64,000 nt of DNA from an uncultured Desulfuromonadales bacterium (GTDB lineage Bacteria > Desulfobacterota > Desulfuromonadia > Desulfuromonadales > Geopsychrobacteraceae): contig CAMYNC010000034.1 of assembly GCA_947259685.1 (NCBI GenBank), positions 16,653-80,652 of the forward strand. Direction: 5' to 3'. Numbering within the stretch: the stretch's first letter is position 1; each line of letters begins with the position of its first letter. The position numbers and the translations under genes are program-made. Shown one piece after another: positions 1 to 7,883 of the stretch. The notes under the pieces are model-generated. The model saw only the letters and a list, made by a program, of their open reading frames with translations. It was not told the origin of the DNA and did not search any database.

Positions 1-410
1 AGGCTACAGATTCCCCGTGGGGTGACAGCCAGCAGACATTCGCCAAAAGGTGTCGCATGAAACCCGTAGCTGATGAGGAGGTCTTTTCCCTGCGCTTTAA
101 ACTCTCCCGGCGTCATCGCCTCAACGCTGACAAACAGATCGTGCAGGCGACTCGGTCCACTGAGACCAACATCCAGGGCTGTATCAAGAACAGAAACAGA
201 ATCACGCAGAAGCTTTTTGGCATTTTCAATGGTTAGATATTGCAGAAAGCGCTTGGGACTGACTCCGGCCCAGGTTTTAAACAAACGTTGAAAATGATAG
301 GAACTCAAGCCGATGTGCTCTGCAACCTCATCAAGGGATGGCTGCTCTAAAGCATGTTCCTCCAAATAGGCAATTGCCTGCTCAATGCGTTTATAGTCAG
401 AATTGTCCAT
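1..410 (-). CDS. AraC-type HTH fused to O6-alkylguanine-DNA alkyltransferase (partial, cut by window edge)
   Basis: About 136 residues are visible from an ATG at 410 to the left edge. Residues 1-100 form an AraC-type double helix-turn-helix (DEVAEHIGLSSYHFQRLFK, then the second helix pair ending near MTPGEF). The sequence then enters the linker and N-terminal part of an Ogt/Ada methyltransferase domain (GFHATPFGECLLAVTPRGIC). This is the architecture of Ada lacking its N-terminal metal-binding domain, a DNA repair enzyme and regulator that removes methyl groups from guanine. The active-site PCHR motif would lie outside the window. The missing N-terminal Ada domain is encoded as its own small gene at 1596-1826, divergent from this one. 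Family assignment is confident; whether it still activates transcription cannot be seen. Confidence 0.85.
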   Translation of the reverse strand, partial: MDNSDYKRIEQAIAYLEEHALEQPSLDEVAEHIGLSSYHFQRLFKTWAGVSPKRFLQYLTIENAKKLLRDSVSVLDTALDVGLSGPSRLHDLFVSVEAMTPGEFKAQGKDLLISYGFHATPFGECLLAVTPRGICS

Positions 411-642
411 CGACTCTTCTCCATGGCCAGCGTCTTTGTGAGGTTGTTTTCTCTATTTTAAACATGAGGCCTTTGCCGTCATCATACTAAGATTGCGCGG
501 CTTGAAACTACCATAGTGATGCAAGCAAAGGAGAGCCACCCGATTCTTGCTGTTAATTTTTTCCACACCGCAAGAATCGGGTGGTGAGAGCCGGAAACAA
601 CTCCTATGCTGTAGTCAAATATAACGACATGAGAGGTAAAGC
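411..642. promoter_or_regulatory. Divergent intergenic region with a perfect 15-bp inverted repeat
   Basis: The gap between the divergent AraC/alkyltransferase and EamA genes holds a perfect inverted repeat: CCACCCGATTCTTGC at 536-550 and its complement at 570-584, with a 19-nt loop. No T-tract follows, so it is not a standard terminator. It could be an operator or an RNA hairpin in the leader of the EamA gene. No convincing Ada box was found. Confidence 0.4.
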
Positions 643-1596
643 ATGGAAAAGGTTAATACCAAGATGGGGGCTTTCGAGTGGCTGCTGCTGTTGATTCTGT
701 CCGTTCTTTGGGGTGGATCATTTTTCTTTGTTGGCGTTGCGGTTAAAGTACTGCCACCATTAACCATTGTGGTATTGCGAGTCGGTTTAGCGGCGATAGC
801 TCTCAACCTGATTGTCCGAGCGACTGGCCTGCGGATGCCTAAGGAATGGCGTTACTGGAAAGCCTTTTTCGGCATGGGTTTGCTGAACAATATGATTCCG
901 TTTTGCCTGATTGTTTGGGGACAGACGCATATTGCCAGCGGACTCGCGTCGATCTTCAACGCCACCACCCCTTTGTTCACTGTGCTCGTCGCCCATGCGT
1001 TCACCAAAGATGAAAAAATAAGCGGCGGGCGGATGGGCGGTATTCTGATCGGTTTTATCGGCGTTGCTGTGATTATCGGACTGGATAGTCTGGGCGGCCT
1101 CGGGACCAACACCCTGGCACAATTCGCGGTGCTCGGCGCGGCCCTTTCTTATGCCTTTGCCGGAGTTTACGGACGACGCTTCAAAAGCATGGGGGCTGCA
1201 CCGCTAGTGACTGCGACCGGACAGGTGACGGCATCAACCCTCTTGTTGACACCGCTGGCGCTGGTTGTTGACCAACCCTGGACCCTCGCCATGCCCGGAT
1301 TTGGCGTATGGGCTGCGATCGCTGGCTTGGCATTGGTGTCAACTGCTCTGGCCTATATCATCTACTTTCGCATTTTGGCAACGGCAGGTGCGACCAACCT
1401 GTTGCTGGTCACCTTTCTGATCCCGGTCAGCGCGATTATGCTCGGTGTTATCTTCCTCGGAGAGCAATTGGCTGGCAAAGATTTAGTCGGGATGGGACTG
1501 ATTTGTCTTGGCTTGGTCGCAATAGATGGGCGATTCTTCTCTCTTTTCAAGAGAAAGATGAGTCCCACAGATATTGCCCCAGAGAGTGTGGACTAA
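643..1596 (+). CDS. EamA/DMT-family metabolite exporter
   Basis: 317-residue integral membrane protein with about ten hydrophobic segments in two homologous halves, the hallmark of the drug/metabolite transporter (EamA, 10-TM) family. The N-terminal WGGSFFFVGVAV and the repeated-half motif ALSYAFAGVYGRRF are typical. Members export amino acids, purine metabolites or other small molecules across the inner membrane; the substrate cannot be read from sequence. The ATG at 643 is preceded by a GAGAGGTAAAGC sequence that can serve as ribosome-binding site. The stop codon shares an A with the ATG of the Ada-domain gene that follows, so the two are translationally coupled. Confidence 0.85.
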   Translation: MEKVNTKMGAFEWLLLLILSVLWGGSFFFVGVAVKVLPPLTIVVLRVGLAAIALNLIVRATGLRMPKEWRYWKAFFGMGLLNNMIPFCLIVWGQTHIASGLASIFNATTPLFTVLVAHAFTKDEKISGGRMGGILIGFIGVAVIIGLDSLGGLGTNTLAQFAVLGAALSYAFAGVYGRRFKSMGAAPLVTATGQVTASTLLLTPLALVVDQPWTLAMPGFGVWAAIAGLALVSTALAYIIYFRILATAGATNLLLVTFLIPVSAIMLGVIFLGEQLAGKDLVGMGLICLGLVAIDGRFFSLFKRKMSPTDIAPESVD

Positions 1597-1826
1597 TGTC
1601 AAATCGATCTAACTTCGCAGAGCAAAGCAGCCTCTGGTCAGCCGTCAGCAATCGAGATCTAACGGCTCACACCGATTTTATCTATGCGGTTAAAACGATA
1701 GGGATCTATTGTCGCCCGGGCTGCCCAGCGCGATTACCGAATCCACAGAATGTTCAGTTTTTCGAAAACCGAGAGGCTGCAGAGCAAGCGGGATACAGGC
1801 CTTGTAAACGCTGCAAACCGGTCTGA
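1596..1826 (+). CDS. Stand-alone Ada metal-binding domain protein
   Basis: 76 residues, matching only the N-terminal domain of Ada. The four-cysteine pattern is present: IYCRPGCPAR (Cys-x3-Cys) and, about 30 residues later, PCKRCKP (Cys-x2-Cys). In full-length Ada this zinc site accepts methyl groups from methylphosphotriesters and switches on transcription. Here the protein ends right after the second cysteine pair, so there is no HTH or alkyltransferase part. The start overlaps the EamA stop (TAATG), which implies coupled translation. The complementary AraC-Ogt part lies 1.2 kb away on the other strand (1-410). The two may form a split Ada system, or this may be a phosphotriester sensor or repair remnant. 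Confidence 0.8.
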   Translation: MSNRSNFAEQSSLWSAVSNRDLTAHTDFIYAVKTIGIYCRPGCPARLPNPQNVQFFENREAAEQAGYRPCKRCKPV

Positions 1827-2205
1827 ACGGTAAATAAGGCGTATGCCTTCGGTGGCGACCCGAGTCCGACAAGTGTCGACTTATCAGACATAGAAGGGAC
1901 CAATTTCTGCCCGAAATCCTCGCCCCGCCGAAAGTGTCCTGTAAGTTGTTCAGTAATGTTTAGACGGTCAGAAAGTCGGCCAGATTGAGCATGCTCTGAA
2001 TATCGCTACTTATCAGACGCCAAAAGCCCTCGATCACTGGATCTTGGGGTTTCTGATTTACCGCTATATTTTGGACAGACCCGAGAGCGTTTACGGGCAA
2101 CCTCTTTTTTCTCCCCAACTCACGGATTCAGGTTTACAGAATAGATCAAGGTGCTAGCCTTTAACTTGGCGGATACTTTCAGTGCGGTCAGAAAGGGAGG
2201 AACCC
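1827..2205. other. Intergenic region, no confident gene
   Basis: About 380 bp between the Ada-domain gene and dodecin. One plus-strand frame from about 1956 to 2153 stays open for some 65 codons (reading HALNIATYQTPKALDHW in the middle) but has no credible start. It may be a gene remnant. Nothing else recognisable. Confidence 0.3.
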
Positions 2206-2424
2206 ATGACTTACGGACAAGGCAGAACCTACAAGAAGATTGAAGTGATCGGCATCTCCAGTGCCGGAATCGAGGATGCGATTCAGCAGGCGGTAACCAA
2301 GGCACAGCAGTCCCTGGAGAAGCTTTCCTTCTTCGAGGTTCAGGAGGTTCGCGGCCACATTGGAAATGATGGCAAAGTCAATGAGTACCAAGTTGTAATC
2401 AAGGTCGCCTTTGAATTGAAATAG
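2206..2424 (+). CDS. Dodecin-family flavin-binding protein
   Basis: 72 residues, the usual dodecin length (65-75). The sequence shows the dodecin pattern: an initial strand KKIEVIGISSAGIEDAI, a helix AVTKAQQSLEKLSFFEV and two strands ending in EYQVVIKVAFELK. Dodecins assemble as hollow dodecamers that bind riboflavin, FMN or FAD and buffer free flavin in the cytoplasm. The ATG at 2206 was chosen over the upstream ATG at 2182 because GGGAGGAACCC sits at the right distance before it and the family begins here. A terminator follows at 2491-2524, so it is probably monocistronic. Confidence 0.88.
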   Translation: MTYGQGRTYKKIEVIGISSAGIEDAIQQAVTKAQQSLEKLSFFEVQEVRGHIGNDGKVNEYQVVIKVAFELK

Positions 2425-2490
2425 GCATACGGAGCGCGATGAATTGCTCCAAATTTCCTAGCCACTTTGCCCCTGATACAGGGGAATAGG

Positions 2491-2524
2491 AAAAGCCCCC
2501 GATCTGGAGATGGAGGGCTTTTCG
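2491..2524 (+). terminator. Rho-independent terminator after dodecin
   Basis: AAAAGCCCC and GGGCTTTT arms around a short loop, ending in a T-run. Confidence 0.75.
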
Positions 2525-2667
2525 CGTTTTAAAAGACATCAGTGACTTTCGGGAATTTCATTGTTCTTCGGCACGTGAAGACTGGTATTTATGCTGGCGA
2601 GTATTTACTGCCGCCCCAGATAGCCATGCTAAAATGTAAGCATGTAGGGGGGAGAAAGAGAGGGGCT

Positions 2668-2835
2668 ATGGGGCGTGTTAGTAATTGGTTCCACGATCAC
2701 AGCTTTCATCATGAGGATCTGGTTGGATTCCGGGCCACGCAGAAAACGATGTGGGAAACGGTTTTTCTGGTAATTTTGGTTGCCACGGTAGTTTTTGCCG
2801 TGATCGGGCTGCTGTCCCCTTATATTGCATTTTGA
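2668..2835 (+). CDS. Small single-pass membrane protein (hypothetical)
   Basis: 55 residues starting at the ATG at 2668, which follows an AGAGAGGGGC ribosome-binding site. The N-terminal half is polar and His-rich (NWFHDHSFHHEDLVGF). The C-terminal half is one transmembrane helix (TVFLVILVATVVFAVIGLL). A longer in-frame reading from 2542 is possible but its extra residues look non-coding. I do not recognise a family. The clean RBS and well-formed TM helix make it a plausible small membrane protein, but there is no supporting context. Confidence 0.4.
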   Translation: MGRVSNWFHDHSFHHEDLVGFRATQKTMWETVFLVILVATVVFAVIGLLSPYIAF

Positions 2836-3107
2836 TTGGTCCAACTGAGATAAATCCGCATTCGCGAGAAGAAAGCTCCTTTACTTTGTCGCTACAGGGG
2901 ATCTGTGGGCGTTCTAACGGGTCGAAAAAATTCAAATAGAAGCTGTGCTAAATATAGCGAATTTTCAGACGCATACTCCTCTTGAAATGAACCATTCTAA
3001 CTTTCAAAAAAAAAGTCTTTTGTTAAAAGTTTGACTCCATCGGTCATCAAGTTTCGGTAACTTGAAGAAAGTTGGGCCAGTGAATCGAGCCGGCGAAATG
3101 TTAAAAG

Positions 3108-3293
3108 TTGGGCCTCAAGCGGTCGATGATCACGAAAGAGGGCGGGTTGTCCAGGATTACCATGGGCATAGAGATGTTTGATCAAAATGAGGTCAGCAGA
3201 GAAGATTTAGCAGCAAAATATAATATCTCGGTCCCTACGCTTTATCAAAAGGTCTCGGAGATCAGGAAACGAATTACTGAAAAATCCAATTGA
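3108..3293 (+). CDS. Small HTH-like ORF (hypothetical, doubtful)
   Basis: 61 codons, or 43 from an internal ATG at 3162. The centre (SREDLAAKYNISVPTLYQK) fits a helix-turn-helix pattern like that at the start of transposases or in sigma-like regulators. There is no good ribosome-binding site. It may be the fragment of a larger, decayed gene. Treat as tentative. Confidence 0.25.
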   Translation: MGLKRSMITKEGGLSRITMGIEMFDQNEVSREDLAAKYNISVPTLYQKVSEIRKRITEKSN

Positions 3294-3356
3294 GGCAGCC
3301 TTGTTAAGAATTAGGGTGCGTTTTCGTCCCGTTGGTCTTCAAACCCCATAACCCTG

Positions 3357-3444
3357 GTGCAGAGTCGCAGAAAAAAACTATCTTTAAAAATCTGTCTTGC
3401 CTTTCTCTGCCTCCTCTCCGCCTCAGCGGCTCTGTGTAAAAAAT
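3357..3444. repeat. CTCTGCG-type dispersed palindromic repeat, copy 1
   Basis: GCAGAGTCGCAGAAAA on the left and TTTCTCTGCCTCCTCTCCGC on the right form opposed arms. Similar paired blocks occur at 6783-6957, 54672-54793 and 61902-61974, and a single arm occurs near 8119-8156. Confidence 0.5.
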
Positions 3445-3458
3445 AGTCTTTGCGACAA

Positions 3459-4511
3459 TCAAACAATCCTGATCCCAGGTTTGGCGGCCGCCAGCGCGCG
3501 GCCGATAATCATCGCCTCTTTACAGCCTGCCTGGCGCAAATCCGCCAGCAGAGACTCGGCCTGATCCGCGGCAACCGCCAGCAGCAAGCCCCCGGAAGTC
3601 TGGGGGTCGAAGAGTAATTCTGTTTCCGCCGCCGCTAGTTTTGCCTGCAGCTCAAAGCTTCCGGCCACCAGTTGGCGGTTGGCGCCGTTGCTGCCGGTGG
3701 TTTCCCCTTTGCGGTACATCTGCAACGCATGGGGATAGAGCGGCAGCGCCGCAAAGTCGAGTTCGATCAGCAGGCCACTACCTTTGGCCATCTCCAAACT
3801 ATGGCCGCAGATGCCGAAACCGGTGATGTCGGTGCAGGCGTGCAGCTGGTACTGCAGGGCGGCTGCCAGCGCTGCTTCGTTCAGTGCCGCGACCTGCGGC
3901 AACACCGGGTCGAGCTCAGCACGCGGCAGTCTCCCGGAGCGGCAGGCGTTGAACAGTACGCCGGTGCCGAGCGGTTTGGTGAGGATCAGCGCATCGCCAG
4001 GCTGGGCACCCCGGTTGGTGAGAATCCGTTGCGGGTCGACCACCCCAGTAACCGCCAGACCGTAGACCGGCTCCAGGTTGTCGGTGGAATGCCCGCCGGC
4101 CAGGCAGGCGCCCGCCTCGACCACTTTTTCGTGGCCGCCTTTGAGGATCTCTTTCAAGATGTCCGGGCCGAGTTTTTTCTCCGGATACAGCACCAGATTC
4201 AGGGCGGAGATCGGTTTGCCACCCATGGCGTAGATATCGGACAGGGCGTTGGCGGCGGCGATGCGACCGAACCAGAGCGGCTCATCGACCGGTGGGGTGA
4301 TGTAGTCCGCCGTCGAGACCACTGCCAGTTCGGTCGTGAGCTGGTAAACTGCGGCATCGTCATGCGATTCGAAACCGACCAGCAGGTTCGGGTCGGCCGA
4401 GGCGGGTAAATCCTTGAGGGCGTCCGACAGGACCGTCGGACCGATTTTAGCCGCTCAACCGCAGGTGCGGGCCAGGCCGGTCAGAGTGTTTTTTTTGCCG
4501 AAAAATTTCAT
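3459..4511 (-). CDS. selD: Selenide, water dikinase SelD, itself a selenoprotein (UGA at codon 19)
   Basis: 350 residues if the in-frame TGA at 4457-4455 is read as selenocysteine. The conventional open frame starts only at 4322, inside the protein. Reading through TGA restores the conserved N-terminus: GLARTCG-Sec-AAKIGP, where the catalytic Cys/Sec and Lys of SelD belong, starting from ATG at 4511. SelD makes selenophosphate from selenide and ATP for selenocysteine and selenouridine synthesis. The rest is typical AIRS-family: DDAAVY, TADYITPPVDEPLWFGRI, an AAANALSDIYAMGG stretch and DPQTSGGLL near the C-terminus. A hairpin right after the UGA looks like a bacterial SECIS. The gene lies 17 bp after the permease and ends a four-gene transport and activation cluster. 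Automated calling would truncate it. Confidence 0.93.
4422..4457 (-). promoter_or_regulatory. Bacterial SECIS hairpin and UGA-Sec codon in selD
   Basis: Reading the minus strand, the TGA (4457-4455) is followed by 13 nt and then a perfect 7-bp stem, GTCCGAC/GTCGGAC (4441-4435 and 4428-4422), closing a six-base loop GGTCCT. The spacing and the GGU in the apical loop match the fdhF-type SECIS bound by SelB. Confidence 0.8.
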
Positions 4512-4528
4512 CAGGATCTTCTCCATTG

Positions 4529-6025
4529 TCAGCTTGCGTAACTTGAAACCAGTTTCGCCGAGATCTTCAGTTTACGGCGAATCCGTTGCGAAAGGGTATC
4601 AACGCTCATATTCAGCAGGGCGGTGAGCAGGATCAGCAGCAGCGCCTTGTCCAGTTGCTCATCGGCGATGGCGCTATCGATGTAAAAGCCTAAGGTGGTG
4701 ATGCCGAGAATCCCCAGGATCGCTGATTCCCGCAGCATCACCTCCCAGCGGTAAAACAGAAAGGCCAGGAACTGGCCGTAAACCCGTGGCAAAACTTCAA
4801 ACAGGTAGCGGTCGCAGCGCCGCCGCGGGGTATCGACCCGCAAGGGGATCAGGTTGGCGTTGAGGCTGCTCAGGTAGGAGAGGATCGCGCCGTTATGTAG
4901 CGAAATGGCCAGTAATGCCGGCAGCATCGAGGGGCCCCAGAGCTGCACGAACAGGTACGCAAGGATATATTCGGGGGTGGTGCGCACCACGATCAGCCCC
5001 CAATGAACCAGCCAGCGGGTGCCCCGCCCACTAAAGTGAATGCTGGCAAACGGAAAACTGGCGAGTGCCAAAAACGCTGTGCCGACCAGGGCGATCTGGG
5101 TGAGCAGCAGGGTGTTCCAGATTCCTTTCAGCCCCTCATCAAGGAAAATTTCTTTGCCCCAGGACCAGAGCTCCGGCCAGGAAAAGCTCAGCGTGAAACT
5201 GCCATCGTAAAAACCCTCCCGCCGCATCGGCCAAGGCAGAATCTCATAGCTGAAAAACCTCAGTACATTCTCCAGCGACAGGGACAGATCCTTGGAGATC
5301 AGCAAAAAAGCCAGGACCACCGGAATCAGGATAAAGCGCGGTTTGGCCCAGAGCCTTAGCGAGGCGATCAACAAAAAAAAGGCATAGAGAATCGCTGCCG
5401 CCTCCGAATACAGTCCCTCGCGAAAGGCGGTTTCCAGATGATAGCCGAGGGTCGGTAGGCCGATGAAGCCGAGGATGGCGCTGGAGCGCAGGGCGCACTC
5501 GAAGCGGTAGCTGGTGTAATTCTTGATGTCGCGGTAAACAACCGGCAGGATGCCGAAGATAAAACGACAGAACCACCCGGTCCCTGGCGGCAGACCCTGC
5601 AGCGGACGATGGTCTGATTCCTGCTGAATTTCAGCATAGACCTTGGCAAAAATCCCCGCATAGGGGATGGCGATCGCCAGCACGCCGCAGATCGGATTGA
5701 GGCCCACCAGTGGCAAAAAGATGAAGGCCCAGAAAATTTCGTGGATGGCGCGGATAAAAGCACAGAACAGCCGGATTGGTCTCCAGGCGAAACAACAGGC
5801 CAAGCAGACGCCGCTGAGCATCGCTAGAAAGATTCCGCAGAGGGCGAAGACGACCGTGTTGAGGAATGCAGCGAGGATTCCCACGAGCGCTGGTAAATCG
5901 GGGGTCAGAGCACCCCAGCCCATCCGGCTGAGCTCTTGCCAGGGATCGAGGGTGGTGATTTCCAGGTCGGCAGCAAAGATCGCCGCCAAGGCAATGGCCA
6001 GGAACCAGAGGCTGGTTCTCAGCAT
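4529..6025 (-). CDS. PhnE-like ABC permease, two permease domains fused (probable selenium-oxyanion transporter)
   Basis: 498 residues, about twice the length of a single PhnE permease. Two similar halves each end in a binding-protein-dependent permease signature: SSAILGFIGLPTLGYHLETA near residue 200 and ESAILGILGITTLGFYIDSA near residue 440. It would form the membrane channel of the ABC importer encoded with it. The ATG at 6025 lies inside the 3' end of the ATPase gene (7-bp overlap), so the two are co-translated, and selD follows after 17 bp. PhnCDE-like transporters next to selD are annotated in related genomes as putative selenate/selenite importers. The substrate is inferred from that linkage, not shown. 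Confidence 0.85.
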   Translation of the reverse strand: MLRTSLWFLAIALAAIFAADLEITTLDPWQELSRMGWGALTPDLPALVGILAAFLNTVVFALCGIFLAMLSGVCLACCFAWRPIRLFCAFIRAIHEIFWAFIFLPLVGLNPICGVLAIAIPYAGIFAKVYAEIQQESDHRPLQGLPPGTGWFCRFIFGILPVVYRDIKNYTSYRFECALRSSAILGFIGLPTLGYHLETAFREGLYSEAAAILYAFFLLIASLRLWAKPRFILIPVVLAFLLISKDLSLSLENVLRFFSYEILPWPMRREGFYDGSFTLSFSWPELWSWGKEIFLDEGLKGIWNTLLLTQIALVGTAFLALASFPFASIHFSGRGTRWLVHWGLIVVRTTPEYILAYLFVQLWGPSMLPALLAISLHNGAILSYLSSLNANLIPLRVDTPRRRCDRYLFEVLPRVYGQFLAFLFYRWEVMLRESAILGILGITTLGFYIDSAIADEQLDKALLLILLTALLNMSVDTLSQRIRRKLKISAKLVSSYAS

Positions 6026-6723
6026 GGTCGGTACAACTCTTTCAGTTTTTCGCCGGTCACCGCTGCTTTCGGCAGGTCGAAGTGGATACGTCCGGCGCGC
6101 AGGCCGATGATCCGTTCGGCGAAACGCAAGGCAAAATCGACCGAGTGCAGCGAGGTGATAACGGTTTTATCGGTAGCCATGATCAGTTTGACAATCGCCT
6201 CGCCCTGATGGATATCCAGGGAGGCGACCGGTTCGTCGGCCAAAAGGATCTCGCTTCCGCGGTAGATCGCCCTGCCAACCGCCACCCGTTGTTGCTGACC
6301 GCCGGAAAGTTCTCCGACTCGCGTGCGAACTTTATCCTCCAGCCCGAGTTGTTTCAGAATTTGCATAATTTCTTCCAGCTTACTTGCTTCCGGTTTTAGC
6401 AGATTACGCAGATTGCCCAACCAGGGCTGGCGATCGAGCTGGCCGATGTAGATGTTATGGAAGACTGAAAGCTGCGGCACCAGGGCGAACTGCTGATGAA
6501 TAAAGGCGGTTTTTTCAGCCTGCAACTGGTAGAGTTTGCTCAGCAGGGTGGTTTTGCCGGCGCCGCTCGGACCGATCAGGGCGACCTTTTCCCCCGCGCC
6601 GATCTGCAGGCTGATTTCCCGCAGAGCGATCACATTCGAATAGGCCAGATCGACCCCCTGCAGGTCGAACAGAACCTTATGGTTTGCAGCAGTTGCCAAA
6701 TTAGCCTGGACTGTCATGCTCAT
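6019..6723 (-). CDS. PhnC-like ABC transporter ATPase (probable selenium-oxyanion transporter)
   Basis: 234 residues with all ABC ATPase motifs: Walker A GPSGAGKTT near residue 55, signature LSGGQQQRVAVGRA near 140, Walker B ILLADEP near 160 and the H-loop TSLHSVDFAL near 190. It energises the permease that overlaps its end. The sequence is closest in style to PhnC-type ATPases. It is separated by about 290 bp from the substrate-binding protein gene upstream, a gap filled by a palindromic repeat, yet all genes run in one direction toward selD. Confidence 0.87.
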   Translation of the reverse strand: MSMTVQANLATAANHKVLFDLQGVDLAYSNVIALREISLQIGAGEKVALIGPSGAGKTTLLSKLYQLQAEKTAFIHQQFALVPQLSVFHNIYIGQLDRQPWLGNLRNLLKPEASKLEEIMQILKQLGLEDKVRTRVGELSGGQQQRVAVGRAIYRGSEILLADEPVASLDIHQGEAIVKLIMATDKTVITSLHSVDFALRFAERIIGLRAGRIHFDLPKAAVTGEKLKELYRPC

Positions 6724-7010
6724 CCATAAAAAAATCTTGATCCCAAAATGAAATATTACCGCCCGTTCGTTTCACTCACTCGTGGGCACAGAGAACGCGG
6801 AGAAAACCTTAAAACTAATGAAAGCAAGGAGGAATGAGATGAAAAAGATAACTACCAAAGAGGTGAATTTAGATCTTGGATTTTATCTTATTTATCTTGC
6901 CCATCCCTGTTAAAGAAGCTTTCGCCCTTCTCTGCGAACTTTGCGTTCTCTGCGGTGAATTCTTTCCGGGCTTGCTTTTAACCTGAGTAAAAAAACCTTA
7001 GAAAGTATTT
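6724..7010. repeat. CTCTGCG-type dispersed palindromic repeat, copy 2, between transporter genes
   Basis: Arms CACAGAGAACGCGGAGAAAA (from 6787) and TTCTCTGCGAACTTTGCGTT (from 6929) face each other across about 115 bp. The interior is A/T-rich, with a weak 24-codon ORF at 6840 that is probably meaningless. The repeat splits the transporter operon. Confidence 0.55.
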
Positions 7011-7883
7011 CTACTCCCGGAAAATCCCGATCGACATCCCAGTGTCCAGAATCGGCTGATACATGCTGTTATCGGCCTTGATAAAGCTGCGCCGTGGAAA
7101 GCTGGCCAGCAGCTCGGAATCTTTCAGGGCGATCAGCGCCTGCTGGACCTTCTCGAGAAAACCTTTGCCGTACTTTGCTTCGACATCGCCGCGGATCGTC
7201 CAGTTATAATCGGGATACTCGGGGGTGGCCCAGATGACGTTGACCTTTGTCGGATCGATCTTGCCCTCGCTGACCTCTTTTTCCCAGACCTTGAAATTGA
7301 CCGCGCCGACCTCATAGCTGCCTGACTGGACCAGGGCGATGGTTTTGGAGTGATCACCGCTGAAACCGACCCGTTTGAAAATCTCTTCAGGTGCCTTTTT
7401 GAAATGCTCGCGAATAAAGAACTCCGGCATCAGCCGTCCCGAAGTCGAACCCTTGGAGCCGAAGGTAAAGGTCTTGCCGGCGATCTCGTCCGGGAAGGGG
7501 GCCTGGTAGGAGAGACCGGTGCTGGTGTTGGCGATCAGATAGGTGACGAACTGCTGGTCCTCTTCGCCCTGGGCGATGGCCAGCGAACCGGGTACCGCCA
7601 GCCTTGCCTTGACCCCGGAGAGGCCGCCGAACCAGGCCAGTTGGACTTGGTTGTTTTTGAAGGCCGCCACCGAGGCGGAATAGGACTTCACCGGCACATA
7701 GCTGACTTTGATGCCCAGCTCTGCGGATAGGTAATCGGCGATTTTGCCGAAGCGCTGCTGCAGGCGGGTGCTGTCCTGGTCTGGTATGGCGGTGAATTTG
7801 AACTCTTTGGCCAGGGCCGGTGACAGGCTCAGCGCCAGAATCAAGAGTGAAATGAGCAGGATTTGCCGCAGTTGGTTCTGCAT
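7011..7883 (-). CDS. PhnD-like periplasmic binding protein, putative selenium-oxyanion ABC transporter
   Basis: 290 residues with a clear signal peptide (LLISLLILALSLSPALA, cleavage near residue 25). The mature part is a PhnD/phosphate-phosphonate type periplasmic binding protein: FTAIPDQDSTRLQQRFGKIA, QLAWFGGLSGVKAR and TFGSKGSTSGRLMPEFFI. The last block, with neighbouring selD, is what marks the subfamily annotated as putative selenate ABC transporter binding protein. It would capture the oxyanion in the periplasm and hand it to the permease and ATPase downstream. Phosphonate or phosphite as substrate cannot be ruled out, but no phosphonate catabolic genes lie nearby. Confidence 0.87.
   Translation of the reverse strand: MQNQLRQILLISLLILALSLSPALAKEFKFTAIPDQDSTRLQQRFGKIADYLSAELGIKVSYVPVKSYSASVAAFKNNQVQLAWFGGLSGVKARLAVPGSLAIAQGEEDQQFVTYLIANTSTGLSYQAPFPDEIAGKTFTFGSKGSTSGRLMPEFFIREHFKKAPEEIFKRVGFSGDHSKTIALVQSGSYEVGAVNFKVWEKEVSEGKIDPTKVNVIWATPEYPDYNWTIRGDVEAKYGKGFLEKVQQALIALKDSELLASFPRRSFIKADNSMYQPILDTGMSIGIFRE

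Noticed and set aside
1308..1595. Plus-strand ORF that runs out of frame through the end of the EamA gene into the Ada domain
   Set aside because: Only the part from 1596 matches a family and has a coupled start; the earlier part overlaps the EamA coding sequence in another frame.
2542..2667. Upstream extension of the small TM protein
   Set aside because: No RBS, and the composition of the added residues looks non-coding.
3672..4409. Long plus-strand ORF of 245 codons
   Set aside because: Antisense shadow of selD; the minus strand encodes all conserved SelD motifs and no family fits the plus-strand reading.
4529..7883. Phosphonate uptake operon
   Set aside because: Family resemblance to PhnCDE exists, but no phn lyase genes are near and the cluster ends in selD, so selenium transport is preferred.
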